This document shows, one piece after another, positions 7,670 to 15,688 of a DNA stretch of 64,000 nucleotides (positions are counted from its first letter, which is position 1; each line of letters starts with the position of its first letter). The DNA is from CBFDBF01 sp050293315 (lineage in GTDB: Bacteria; Pseudomonadota; Gammaproteobacteria; Chromatiales; Chromatiaceae), in NCBI GenBank assembly GCA_050293315.1, contig JBNKMS010000016.1, positions 1 through 64,000 of the forward strand. The letters run 5' to 3'. The notes under the pieces were generated by a model. The model worked only from the letters and a program-made list of their open reading frames with translations, was not told where the DNA came from and made no database searches. The position numbers and the translations under genes are program-made.

Positions 7670-9454
7670 TCACCAGGCCCTATCATCAAAAAACATCATA
7701 CAGTCACCGCCTGCAGCTATGGCCCGATAGTGGGCCTCACTCCGAGGCAGGATCCGTTGCATAAAGAACCGTGCCGTCCTTACCTTGGCATCATAAAAAA
7801 CAGATTCATCACCATCCCTCAATCTTAGCCCGATCTCTGCCATCCGCGCCCACATGTAGGCAAGTGCGACCAGGCCAAACAGCTGTAGAAAATCCATCGC
7901 CCCTGCACCAACCTCTGCCGGATTTGCGGCAGCGCTCCGGCGCAGGGTTTGGGCTGCGCCCTCCAGCCGTTTCACCGCCTCGGCCAGGGGTGCGGTAAAT
8001 TCAGTAAGCACAGCGTCGTCAGCCTTGTCACTGAGGAATGTCCGGACGGGGTCGAGAAAACGCTCGATCAATCTACCATCCGCCATAAACAGCTTGCGTT
8101 CCGCCAGATCCATCGCCTGAATCCCGTTGGTTCCCTCATAGATCTGCCCGATGCGCACATCGCGCACCAGCTGTTCCATCCCATGCTCACGGATATAGCC
8201 GTGGCCGCCCAGGACCTGCAGACCCAGGTTCGCCACCTCGAAACCAATGTCGGTAAGATAGGCCTTGACCACCGGGGTAAGCAGGGCCACCAACTCATCT
8301 GCCTGCTGCCGCTGTTCTACATCTGGAGCGTGACTGGCAACATCAAGCTGCTGCGCCACCCACACAGAGAGCGCCCTACACCCCTCTGTCAAGGAGCGCA
8401 TAGTAAGTAGCATCCGGCGCACATCCGGGTGCACGGTGATGGGATCGGCCTGCGCCTCCCTGTTCTGCACGCCCAGTGGCGAACGCCCCTGAAGACGCTC
8501 CTGGGCGTAGGCCACTGCATTCTGATAGGATGCCTCCGCAATACCCAACCCCTGGGTTCCAACGGCCAGACGCTCAACATTCATCATCTTGAACATGGCG
8601 CGTATACCGCTGTTCAACTCACCTACCAGCCACCCCTTGGCGCCATCGAAATTCAGCACACAGGTGGAGGAGGCCTTGAGTCCCATCTTGTGTTCAATAG
8701 CACCACAAGTAACACTGTTTGGCTCGCCGAGACCTCCATCATCTCCAGGCAGGATCTTTGGCACCACGAACAGACTGACGCCACGGATCCCTGCGGGCGC
8801 ATCCGGTGTGCGTGCCAATACCAGGTGGACGATGTTCTCGCTGAGGTCATGATCTCCTGAGGTAATAAATATCTTGGTGCCGGTCAGATCGTAGCTGCCG
8901 TCCGTCTGCGGCACGGCGCGGGTACGCAGCAGACCGAGATCGGTCCCACAGTGCGGCTCGGTCAGGCACATAGTGCCACTCCACTCGCCGGACGCCATAC
9001 GGGGAAGATAGAGCTCCTTTAACGCGATATCGGAGTAGCTCTCCAGCGCACCCCAGGCACCATTGGTCAGGCCGGGGTAGAGACTGAAGGAGAGATTGCA
9101 GGAGCAGAGCATCTCGTCGACCAACATATAGAGGGACTTTGGCAGACCCTGTCCACCATACTCGGAGTCGAAGGCAATACTGTTCCACCCCGCCTCGATG
9201 AAATCCTGGTAGGCCTCTTTGAAGCCCTCAGGGGTGATTACTTGACCATCCTGCCAGAGGCAGCCCGCCTCATCACCACTGCGATTGAGCGGCAATAGCC
9301 GCTCGCTGGCAAACCTGCCCGCCTCTTCCAGGATCGACTCCATAGTCTCTCGGTCCAGCTCTTCGAATCCGGGAAACTGCTGCAGGGCCTCTCCCTGGAA
9401 CAGTTCATAGTAGTTGAACAGCATATCGCGGATCGGAGCGCGGTATTGCAACAT
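7670..9454 (-). CDS. acyl-CoA dehydrogenase, FadE-like
   Basis: A 594-residue FAD enzyme introducing the 2,3 double bond in acyl-CoA; length and domain order match the Bacillus FadE class, longer than the ~380-residue short-chain types. The central domain has MCLTEPHCGTDLG and KIFITSGDHD; the catalytic glutamate region reads QIYEGTNGIQAMDLAERK. A helical C-terminal extension follows, as usual for this class. The N-terminus is close to that of the partial paralogue at the left edge. It is the first gene of the ETF operon and is driven from the divergent promoter region at 9572-9607. Confidence 0.92.
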   Translation of the reverse strand: MLQYRAPIRDMLFNYYELFQGEALQQFPGFEELDRETMESILEEAGRFASERLLPLNRSGDEAGCLWQDGQVITPEGFKEAYQDFIEAGWNSIAFDSEYGGQGLPKSLYMLVDEMLCSCNLSFSLYPGLTNGAWGALESYSDIALKELYLPRMASGEWSGTMCLTEPHCGTDLGLLRTRAVPQTDGSYDLTGTKIFITSGDHDLSENIVHLVLARTPDAPAGIRGVSLFVVPKILPGDDGGLGEPNSVTCGAIEHKMGLKASSTCVLNFDGAKGWLVGELNSGIRAMFKMMNVERLAVGTQGLGIAEASYQNAVAYAQERLQGRSPLGVQNREAQADPITVHPDVRRMLLTMRSLTEGCRALSVWVAQQLDVASHAPDVEQRQQADELVALLTPVVKAYLTDIGFEVANLGLQVLGGHGYIREHGMEQLVRDVRIGQIYEGTNGIQAMDLAERKLFMADGRLIERFLDPVRTFLSDKADDAVLTEFTAPLAEAVKRLEGAAQTLRRSAAANPAEVGAGAMDFLQLFGLVALAYMWARMAEIGLRLRDGDESVFYDAKVRTARFFMQRILPRSEAHYRAIAAGGDCMMFFDDRAW

Positions 9455-9571
9455 GCCATGATTCCTCGTGTAGACCTATTCCCTTGTCTGCAGACTACCT
9501 CTTCATCCACTATTTTAGGAGAGTGGCGCCCAAACAGACACAAGGGTCACAAATATGCATTACGTTATGGT

Positions 9572-9607
9572 AATTTAGTTGACGTATACGTTAATGTCAA
9601 CCATTAT
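9572..9607. promoter_or_regulatory. overlapping divergent promoters sharing one palindromic operator
   Basis: Plus strand: -35 TTGACG (9579-9584), 17-base spacer, -10 CATTAT (9602-9607), towards the acetyl-CoA acetyltransferase. Minus strand: -35 TTGACA (9600-9595), 17-base spacer, -10 TAAATT (9577-9572), towards the acyl-CoA dehydrogenase and ETF genes. Each -35 lies at the edge of the other's spacer. Between them is the perfect palindrome ACGTATACGT (9582-9591), with a second near-copy ACGTTAATGT overlapping at 9588-9597. A weaker half-match, TTACGTTATGGTAA, lies at 9560-9573. Confidence 0.7.
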
Positions 9608-9688
9608 TAACCTGTAATCCAACTTCGTACAGCGGTCATAGCCGCTGTATTGCATCAATAACAGCACTTACAGCAGAGGAAAGACGCG

Positions 9689-10876
9689 ATGTCAGAGGCC
9701 ATTGTTATCACCCACGCCACCCGAACCCCGATCGGGACATTCTGTGGGGCCCTATCCACGGTGCCGGCCACCGAGCTTGGGGCAACGGTAATCCGCTCTC
9801 TGTTAGCGCAATCTGGGCTAACTGGCGACCAGGTGGATGAGATCATTCTCGGACAGATCCTGACTGCCGGCTGTGGACAAAACCCTGCCCGCCAGGCAGC
9901 ACTGGCCGCCGGCCTGCCGGTCGAATCCTCGGCCATGACTATCAACAAACTGTGCGGTAGCGGATTGAAGGCGGTACATCTCGCCTTCCAGGCGATCCTT
10001 TGCGGAGATGCTGAGGTGGTCATCGCCGGCGGTCAGGAGAACATGAGCCTGTCACCCTATCTACAACCACGATCCCGCAAGTGTCAGAGCATGGGCGACT
10101 GGTCGATAAAGGACAGCATGATCGTCGATGGGCTCTGGTGCGCAGCAAACAATGTACATATGGGGGTTACTGCGGAGAATATTGCTGAGCAGTTCGATAT
10201 CTCCCGCATGCAGCAGGACACCTTCGCAACCACTTCTCAACAGCGCACTGCTGCCGCACAGGTGGCCGGGGTCTTCGCTGCTGAGATCACACCGGTCATG
10301 GTGCCACAACCCAAGGGGGAACCGGTGGAGGTCTCACACGACGAGTTTCCCCGCGCCGACACCACCGAGGAGAAGCTAGCCACACTCAAACCGGCGTTCA
10401 AACGCGATGGCACGGTAACTGCCGGAAACTCCTCCGGCATCAACGACGGTGCTGCGGCGGTACTGGTGATGACAGAGTCCAAGGCTGCTGAACTGAGGCT
10501 AAAACCACTGGCGCGGATCGTCTCCTTCGCCAGTGCCGGTGTCGACCCGGCCATAATGGGCACAGGACCCATCCCCGCCACCCGCAAGTGTCTGCAGAGG
10601 GCTGGCTGGCAGGTGGAGGAGCTGGATCTGGTGGAGGCGAACGAGGCATTTGCCGTGCAGGCGCTAGCAGTGAACCAGTCACTGGGGTTTGACAGCAGCA
10701 AGGTAAATGTCAGCGGCGGCGCAATCGCACTCGGCCATCCCGTTGGCGCCTCGGGCGCGAGGATATTGGTCACCCTGCTTCACGGCATGCAGCGCCTGTC
10801 TGCCGATAAAGGGCTGGCCACCCTCTGCATCGGCGGTGGTCAGGGTGTTGCTATGGCGGTAGAGCGTGTCGCCTAA
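9689..10876 (+). CDS. acetyl-CoA C-acetyltransferase (AtoB/PhaA-type thiolase)
   Basis: A 395-residue thiolase of the acetoacetyl-CoA type: TRTPIGTFCGAL near the N-terminus, nucleophile Cys89 in INKLCGSGLKAVH, GHPVGASGAR histidine and CIGGGQGVA cysteine. It condenses or cleaves acetyl-CoA units and differs clearly from the 378-residue thiolase at 2.6 kb. It is transcribed divergently from the acyl-CoA dehydrogenase/ETF genes behind the shared operator, so it is likely co-regulated. Whether it acts in the last beta-oxidation step or in polyhydroxyalkanoate or ketone metabolism cannot be decided; no phaB or phaC is present here. Confidence 0.92.
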   Translation: MSEAIVITHATRTPIGTFCGALSTVPATELGATVIRSLLAQSGLTGDQVDEIILGQILTAGCGQNPARQAALAAGLPVESSAMTINKLCGSGLKAVHLAFQAILCGDAEVVIAGGQENMSLSPYLQPRSRKCQSMGDWSIKDSMIVDGLWCAANNVHMGVTAENIAEQFDISRMQQDTFATTSQQRTAAAQVAGVFAAEITPVMVPQPKGEPVEVSHDEFPRADTTEEKLATLKPAFKRDGTVTAGNSSGINDGAAAVLVMTESKAAELRLKPLARIVSFASAGVDPAIMGTGPIPATRKCLQRAGWQVEELDLVEANEAFAVQALAVNQSLGFDSSKVNVSGGAIALGHPVGASGARILVTLLHGMQRLSADKGLATLCIGGGQGVAMAVERVA

Positions 10877-10899
10877 TATGAGTTTCAACTAACCATTGT

Positions 10900-11193
10900 T
10901 TATGCAGCTTGGTCCGGCGTTATGGTTACATTCACATGCAGCCCTACTGTGGCGAGCATTCTAACCAGTCGGTCGATTGTGAACTTTTGAAACCGTCCAT
11001 TGAGAGCGTCGTTCAAAACCGGTTGCTTAATACCCATTGAGTCTGCTGCTTCTTGTTGAGTCATGCCTGATTCGTTGAACCACTCTCTGATTGAGGCGAG
11101 CAGAACTAGCCGCAACTTTTCATTATCTGCATTGGTTACACCTAAATCTGCAAAGATGTTTCCACCTGCCGGTGTTACGTGAGTTGTACTCAT
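10900..11193 (-). CDS. XRE-family antitoxin (HigA-like)
   Basis: A 97-residue protein with a central helix-turn-helix (MTQQEAADSMGIKQPVLNDALNG, about 44-66), typical of the antitoxins paired with Gp49/HigB-type toxins. Its ATG overlaps the toxin stop by four bases (ATGA), and it is the second gene, as in HigBA systems where the antitoxin follows the toxin. It probably neutralises the toxin and represses the shared promoter through the palindrome at 11531-11548. Confidence 0.85.
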   Translation of the reverse strand: MSTTHVTPAGGNIFADLGVTNADNEKLRLVLLASIREWFNESGMTQQEAADSMGIKQPVLNDALNGRFQKFTIDRLVRMLATVGLHVNVTITPDQAA

Positions 11194-11522
11194 ATGTTCC
11201 TCTCTCGCTCCAGCTCACGGAGCCTGGTTTTAGCAATATCTATATCCCGCTTCGGTGTTCTCTGCGTCTTTTTCTGGAATGCGTGTAGTACATAGACCGC
11301 CTCTTCATACTTGGCGATATAGATCACCCGGAATTCACCCTCTACGTGAATCCTGATCTCCCTTACGCCTGAACCTATAGAAGACATAGGTTTCCAGTCA
11401 GACGGCTCAAAACCGAGCTGAATAAAGCCTAATTGATACCCAGCCTCCCTGCGGGCTTGTTCTGGAAAAGACAGCAAATCCTTGTAGCTGCTTCCCTTCC
11501 AATTTAAATCCTTTTCATCCAT
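11190..11522 (-). CDS. RelE/ParE-type toxin, Gp49/HigB-like
   Basis: A 110-residue basic protein of the phage-derived Gp49-like toxin family: compact N-terminus (LLSFPEQARREAGYQLGFIQLG), the central VREIRIHVEGEFRVIYIAK beta strands, then VLHAFQKKTQRTPKRDIDIAKTRL, a motif common to these ribosome-dependent RNases. It is upstream of and overlaps the antitoxin, a stable type II module. Intact length and conserved core suggest that it is functional, but toxicity is inferred from family only. Confidence 0.85.
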   Translation of the reverse strand: MDEKDLNWKGSSYKDLLSFPEQARREAGYQLGFIQLGFEPSDWKPMSSIGSGVREIRIHVEGEFRVIYIAKYEEAVYVLHAFQKKTQRTPKRDIDIAKTRLRELERERNI

Positions 11523-11528
11523 TGGACT

Positions 11529-11556
11529 ATTATAACAATTTTGTTATATTTTTCAA
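11529..11556 (-). promoter_or_regulatory. toxin-antitoxin promoter with palindromic operator
   Basis: Minus strand -35 TTGAAA (11556-11551), 16-base spacer and consensus -10 TATAAT (11534-11529), seven bases before the toxin ATG. An inverted repeat TATAACAA-TT-TTGTTATA (11531-11548) covers the spacer and part of the -10, as expected for autorepression by the antitoxin. Confidence 0.65.
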
Positions 11557-11576
11557 ATATTGTAGAGAACTCCACC

Positions 11577-11608
11577 CAAACAAAACCCGGACTCTGTAGT
11601 CCAGGTTT
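11577..11608 (-). terminator. intrinsic terminator, end of tRNA region
   Basis: Minus-strand hairpin with 11-base arms AAACCTGGACT / AGTCCGGGTTT and a tetraloop, followed by TTTTGTTTGG. It lies just after the tRNA-Lys 3'-end duplicate at 11616-11636. Confidence 0.65.
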
Positions 11609-11615
11609 CTATGGA

Positions 11616-11636
11616 ATTGGTGGGCCATGTAGGATT
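11616..11636 (-). repeat. duplicated 3' end of tRNA-Lys
   Basis: A 21-base exact copy of 11844-11864, covering the CCA end, acceptor 3' strand and part of the T arm of tRNA-Lys. It lies 228 bases from the real gene and is followed, like the real gene, by a terminator hairpin. No intact tRNA can be folded around it. It may be a remnant of a tandem tRNA-Lys or an att-like duplication. Confidence 0.7.
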
Positions 11637-11673
11637 ACTCGGCTGCGCCTCGCCCTACGGGCCGTGTCCGCGA

Positions 11674-11792
11674 CCGCCATGGATGGCGGGAGTGCAGGTT
11701 TTGCAGGAGCAAAAACCTGCCTACGCTCCCGCGTTCAGCCTCGCTCAGCTCGGCTGTCGAACCAAGCCTTTTTGATGTCGTAGGTTCGAATC
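11674..11792. repeat. hairpin-rich insert between tRNA-Lys ends
   Basis: Contains CCGCCAT-gg-ATGGCGG (11674-11689), a longer hairpin with GCAGGTTTTGC and GCAAAAACCTGC arms (11694-11720) and, on the plus strand, a 16-base inverted copy of the tRNA-Lys T arm (GTCGTAGGTTCGAATC, 11777-11792). No coding potential is apparent. It looks like a small non-coding repeat inserted in a decayed tRNA copy. Confidence 0.5.
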
Positions 11793-11802
11793 GTCTCTGT
11801 AG

Positions 11803-11836
11803 AAACAAAAGCCCAAACTCTTGGGTCCGGGCTTCG
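11803..11836 (-). terminator. putative terminator after tRNA-Lys
   Basis: Minus-strand AAGCCC...GGGCTT stem followed by TTTTGTTTCT, ten bases downstream of the tRNA-Lys CCA end. The loop is long or alternatively forms CCCAA/TTGGG, so efficiency is uncertain. Confidence 0.45.
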
Positions 11837-11845
11837 TTTTTATAT

Positions 11846-11921
11846 TGGTGGGCCATGTAGGATTCGAACCTACGACCAATGGATTAAGAGTCCACTGCTC
11901 TACCAACTGAGCTAATGGCCC
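11846..11921 (-). tRNA. tRNA-Lys (CTT)
   Basis: A 76-base cloverleaf with encoded CCA. Acceptor GGGCCAT pairs with ATGGCCC; D arm GCTCAGTTGGTAGAGC; anticodon loop CTCTTAA gives CTT; T loop GGTTCGAATCC is standard. Last gene of a four-tRNA operon. Confidence 0.97.
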
Positions 11922-11930
11922 ATTGGAAAG

Positions 11931-12007
11931 TGGGGTGGATGATGGGACTCGAACCCACGACGACTGGAATCACAATCCAGGGCTCTACCAACTGAGCTAC
12001 ACCCACC
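11931..12007 (-). tRNA. tRNA-His (GTG)
   Basis: A 77-base tRNA with the histidine-specific extra G at position -1, acceptor GTGGGTG/CATCCAC with one wobble, anticodon loop TTGTGAT (GTG) and encoded CCA. Nine bases separate it from tRNA-Lys. Confidence 0.97.
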
Positions 12008-12035
12008 ACTAAACTTGTCATCACTGCCATCAACT

Positions 12036-12112
12036 TGGCACGCCCGGCAGGATTCGAACCTGCTACCCTCGGCTTAGAAGGCCGATGCTCTATCCAAATG
12101 AGCTACGGGCGC
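12036..12112 (-). tRNA. tRNA-Arg (TCT)
   Basis: A 77-base tRNA; acceptor GCGCCCG/CGGGCGT with a terminal wobble, anticodon loop CTTCTAA giving TCT, standard T arm GCAGGTTCGAATCCTGC and encoded CCA. Confidence 0.97.
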
Positions 12113-12128
12113 ATGGTCGATCTAAAAC

Positions 12129-12205
12129 TGGTCGGGGTAGAGAGATTCGAACTCCCGACATCCTGCTCCCAAAGCAGGCGCGCTACCAGACTGCGCTATA
12201 CCCCG
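12129..12205 (-). tRNA. tRNA-Pro (TGG)
   Basis: A 77-base tRNA; acceptor CGGGGTA/TACCCCG, anticodon loop TTTGGGA giving TGG, T arm GGGAGTTCGAATCTCTC and encoded CCA. First gene of the operon, about 30 bases after the predicted transcription start. Confidence 0.97.
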
Positions 12206-12241
12206 AAATATCTGCCCCCGCCTTCCTAGCGAAGAAGCGGA

Positions 12242-12270
12242 ATCATACGCAGAGGGGGCTGCAAGGTCAA
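12242..12270 (-). promoter_or_regulatory. promoter of the Pro-Arg-His-Lys tRNA operon
   Basis: Minus strand -35 TTGACC (12270-12265), 17-base spacer, -10 TATGAT (12247-12242), followed by TCCGC, a GC-rich discriminator typical of stringently controlled stable-RNA promoters. Nothing else convincing is seen between here and the kinase at 12566 except the tiny reading frame at 12324. Confidence 0.75.
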
Positions 12271-12323
12271 TGGTAAACCCATATAATCAGATGTCTATCC
12301 CTCTCTGAACTATATTTAATTAT

Positions 12324-12401
12324 ATGCTAGAGACCGTCTCCATTCTCGTGGTAATGCTGTTGGTTGTCCTGATCACCTGGAAGATGGGCGATCGCGACTG
12401 A
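12324..12401 (+). CDS. possible 25-residue single-span membrane peptide
   Basis: ATG to TGA encodes 25 residues with a hydrophobic core (SILVVMLLVVLITW) and a charged tail KMGDRD, the composition of a one-helix membrane miniprotein. No good ribosome site precedes it and no homologue is recognised, so it may be chance. It sits between the divergent tRNA operon and the histidine kinase. Confidence 0.25.
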   Translation: MLETVSILVVMLLVVLITWKMGDRD

Positions 12402-12565
12402 ATCCGCTATACATTCAATTAATGCCCTATAAAATCAACAACATGCACGATACTAGATGGGATGCGTATCGGATTTCCCCCGTTTGGGAAGTTCAGCCCT
12501 AAAGTAATCCCCTGCTAGGCCGCTACCGGATACAGGATGTAACGGAAAATGACCTGGAATTCATC

Positions 12566-14413
12566 ATGATAGGACTACTGCAGACCCGCTTCTACTGGGT
12601 GGCACCTACCATATTTTGGCTTACTCTGACCGGACTGTCACTGCTCTGGAATGTTGCGCATATAGAACAGACCATCCGCGATATTGCCATGGAACGTGGG
12701 CAACTCATGTATGAGATGGTGCGCCAGACCAAGATCGACCCCGTCATCATGACCAATAGTCCAGATCTCTTCAACAAACAGACCATTGATAATATTGGCT
12801 ACCGGGTGGTTGCTCTGAAACCGATGAATCCGGATAACTCCGCCAATGAGTGGGAGCGAGAAGCGCTACAAAGTTTTCGCTCAAAAGGCGACTACAAATT
12901 TGACTCAACTATCATCAATGGTGAGCAGAAGTTTCGCTATATCGGTCCAATATTTGTGCAGAAGCCCTGCCTCCAGTGCCATGGTGGTGAGGGGATCAAG
13001 GTTGGAGACCTGCGTGGTGGTATCAGCGTAATCGTAAAAGGCAAACCGCTATACGATGCGCATAGTGCGGACACCCGTAAAATGGTAATGCTGCATATTG
13101 GTAGTTTATTTTTATTATCCACGCTCACCATATTTTTTATGAGCCAGCTGCGTAAGAACTGGCTACTGCTAACTGAGACCAGAGATCAGCTAAGACAGAA
13201 AGAGAATTTTCTCAGAGAGGTCACAAACTCAATGGGAGAGGGTTTTCTGGTAGTCGGGATGGATGGAATAGTTACCTATGCCAATCCTGAGTCGGAGTGG
13301 CTACTCGGTTGGCAGGAGAATCAGATGGAGGGCCACGAGCTGTTGACCCTTATATATGATGAAAAGATGGGGAAAGCATTTAAGGCCGGGGAAGACGCGA
13401 TTGCCAAAACCATGACAGACGGCATCTCACGTAGAGAGGATGATGTCCTGTTTAAACACAAGAACGGCCACAAAATACCGATCACCTACTCTGTCTCCGC
13501 CATGCATGATGATGGGAGAGTCGCAGGCGCGGTCATCACCTTTAATGATATTAGTGAGCGCAAACGCAATGAGGACGAACGCAGACGACTGGAGCGCGAG
13601 TTGGGTCAAACCCATAAGATGGAGGCTATAGGACAGTTGGCTGGCGGCATAGCTCATGAGATTAACACCCCAATTCAATACGTAGGAGATAACCTAAACT
13701 TCCTCAAAGATGCTTTTGAGGATATGGATAAAGTATTAGCCGCCTATAAGCAGCTGTTGGACAAGGTCGAAAGTAATGAGGAACTGCAACCCCAGGTGGA
13801 TGCGGTAAAACAGGCCATAGAAGAGGCCGACCTGGAGTATCTACATGAGGAGACACCGTTAACTATTGAACAATCTATCTCCGGCGCCAAACAGGTAGCA
13901 CGCATCGTTCTGGCAATGAAAGATTTTGCCCACCCAGGTACCACCCAGGCCACCCCGACAGATCTTAACAAGCTTATCACTACCACATCGGTTGTCTGTA
14001 AAAACGAGTGGAAGATGTTTGCCGATTTGGAAATGCAGCTGGATGAGAACTTGCCGGAGGTGATGTGCATGGGAAGCGAGATATCTCAGGTCCTCCTGGT
14101 GTTGATAGTGAATGCTGCCCACGCTATAGAGGCGGCCAAACGTGAGGAGAAGGGGTCCATCACCATCACCAGCAAGGTGGTCGGCAATAGTGCTGAGATA
14201 CGGGTTAAAGACAGCGGTACCGGCATACCAGAGAAGATAAGGGAGTCAGTGTTTAATCCGTTTTTTACCACTAAGGATGTCGGCAAGGGGACTGGTCAGG
14301 GCCTTGCTATCGCTCAAGATATTATAAAAGGGAAGCATAGTGGTGAGCTATTTTTCGAGACCGAAGAGGGTGTCGGCACCACCTTTGTTATACGGCTACC
14401 ATTGAAAAAATAG
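12566..14413 (+). CDS. sensor histidine kinase with periplasmic haem (DUF3365) domain and PAS
   Basis: A 615-residue membrane kinase. TM1 lies at about 10-30 and TM2 at about 173-193; the periplasmic part between them is a Tll0287-like (DUF3365) domain with one c-type haem motif CLQCH (135-139). A PAS domain (about 215-335) precedes the phosphoacceptor H-box GQLAGGIAHEINTP (His364), and the C-terminal ATPase has NAAHAIE, DSGTGIP and FFTTKDVGKGTGQG. It probably senses redox state or a haem ligand outside the membrane. Two response regulators lie downstream on the opposite strand, ending near its stop, and are the likely partners. Confidence 0.92.
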   Translation: MIGLLQTRFYWVAPTIFWLTLTGLSLLWNVAHIEQTIRDIAMERGQLMYEMVRQTKIDPVIMTNSPDLFNKQTIDNIGYRVVALKPMNPDNSANEWEREALQSFRSKGDYKFDSTIINGEQKFRYIGPIFVQKPCLQCHGGEGIKVGDLRGGISVIVKGKPLYDAHSADTRKMVMLHIGSLFLLSTLTIFFMSQLRKNWLLLTETRDQLRQKENFLREVTNSMGEGFLVVGMDGIVTYANPESEWLLGWQENQMEGHELLTLIYDEKMGKAFKAGEDAIAKTMTDGISRREDDVLFKHKNGHKIPITYSVSAMHDDGRVAGAVITFNDISERKRNEDERRRLERELGQTHKMEAIGQLAGGIAHEINTPIQYVGDNLNFLKDAFEDMDKVLAAYKQLLDKVESNEELQPQVDAVKQAIEEADLEYLHEETPLTIEQSISGAKQVARIVLAMKDFAHPGTTQATPTDLNKLITTTSVVCKNEWKMFADLEMQLDENLPEVMCMGSEISQVLLVLIVNAAHAIEAAKREEKGSITITSKVVGNSAEIRVKDSGTGIPEKIRESVFNPFFTTKDVGKGTGQGLAIAQDIIKGKHSGELFFETEEGVGTTFVIRLPLKK

Positions 14414-14480
14414 CTCGCATTCATTACGAATGGATTCACAACAGATCTGTATATTAGGTATTTAGCAACAGCTGGTGATA

Positions 14481-15638
14481 CTACATCTGGGTGATCTTAA
14501 ATACCCTGAACTCCTCCCCTTCGATGGCCCCACTCTCATCTGCCGCCACCAGTCGCAGCAACAGCGCCGGACTAAGCACCTGCCCCTTGGCTACCAGTAG
14601 AGTCCCTCCCTCGGCGGCGATGATTGGCTGGTCGAGAACAAAACCAGCCTCCAACTTACTGATCGGCAGTGTAAGCACCTCAACCTTACGATTCTTCGCC
14701 CCTAAAGAGAGGGCCTCAACCAGGATAGGGTCGTATTTAGTCGGTTCATTCTTGAGTACAGCAATGGCCTCGTCATCACTCTTGCCACTGCTGAGTAGAT
14801 GATCGTAGGCGGTAGCAACACGCAACACCTGACCACCTAGAATTGCCTTCTCCTTGTTTGACAACTCCCCCTGAAACTCAAACTTCGCAACATCACTATG
14901 CTGCCTCTCAACCATTGCAGCAACGATCTCAAGGCGCGGTATATGCTTTAGCAGTCGGGCGCCCATAGTCGGGTGCTCTCGGTAGGCGGCCTCCTCAACC
15001 TTGGTCAACTCAGCACCCTCGGACAGTTTCTTTAATAGCGTATCATTCAAACTTATATAGCCAAGTTGACACAGCATAGCAGCCAGGTCGTAGTGCCAGC
15101 TATCCTTCAGCGATAGACTCTTTACTATGGTATGGACATGCTGCTTTATCCTGGACGACTGGCTGAATGCAACGGGATTGACCACACTAAGGACATCCGC
15201 CAACAGATCCACGGCCCCCCTGAGTGTTTTATTCAGCAACACCTTCTCAGCGGCTACCAGACGATACTGCCGCATGGCGTCGTAAATAATCGAATATAGC
15301 TGTTCGGTCTCTACGGGTTTATTCAGAAAGCGAAAGATGGCGCCATCATTTACCGCATCGATCGCGGTCTCCATATTAGCGTTACCGGTCAACATGATAC
15401 GCACAGTATCGGGGGAGAGCTTGCGCACCTCGGAGAGAAACTCTACCCCGTTCATACCAGGCATCTGCATATCAGAAACAACCACAGCAAACGGGCCATC
15501 GTACTGAATCGCCTGCACTCCATCGGCCCCGCTGGTAGCGGTCTCCAGGTTGATCCGTTTACGTAGTTGACGCTGGAATGAGTTGAGCAGGTTACGGTCA
15601 TCATCTACCATCAAAACCCGTTCAGATGGTTTATCCAT
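14481..15638 (-). CDS. response regulator with degenerate HD-type output domain
   Basis: A 385-residue protein. The receiver domain (about 6-125) has the DD pair, phosphoacceptor Asp56 in VVVSDMQMPGMNG and Lys in LNKPVE. A long helix leads to an HD-like domain (about 155-275) with EHPTMGARLLKHIP, as in RpfG-type proteins, but the usual HDIG(K) position reads AMLCQLGYI, so the metal-binding His-Asp pair is missing and c-di-GMP hydrolysis is unlikely. It is the second gene of a two-regulator operon with the HDOD protein (50 bases apart). The partner kinase may be the haem-domain kinase encoded convergently. Confidence 0.85.
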   Translation of the reverse strand: MDKPSERVLMVDDDRNLLNSFQRQLRKRINLETATSGADGVQAIQYDGPFAVVVSDMQMPGMNGVEFLSEVRKLSPDTVRIMLTGNANMETAIDAVNDGAIFRFLNKPVETEQLYSIIYDAMRQYRLVAAEKVLLNKTLRGAVDLLADVLSVVNPVAFSQSSRIKQHVHTIVKSLSLKDSWHYDLAAMLCQLGYISLNDTLLKKLSEGAELTKVEEAAYREHPTMGARLLKHIPRLEIVAAMVERQHSDVAKFEFQGELSNKEKAILGGQVLRVATAYDHLLSSGKSDDEAIAVLKNEPTKYDPILVEALSLGAKNRKVEVLTLPISKLEAGFVLDQPIIAAEGGTLLVAKGQVLSPALLLRLVAADESGAIEGEEFRVFKITQM

Positions 15639-15688
15639 TAATCCGCTCCCCTCTCTGCATATACCTACTCATCAACTTACAAACCCGC

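Noticed and set aside
12035..12276. Short frames with apparent protein-like sequence over the tRNA genes
   Set aside because: They read through tRNA-Arg and tRNA-Pro; such peptides are well-known annotation artefacts.
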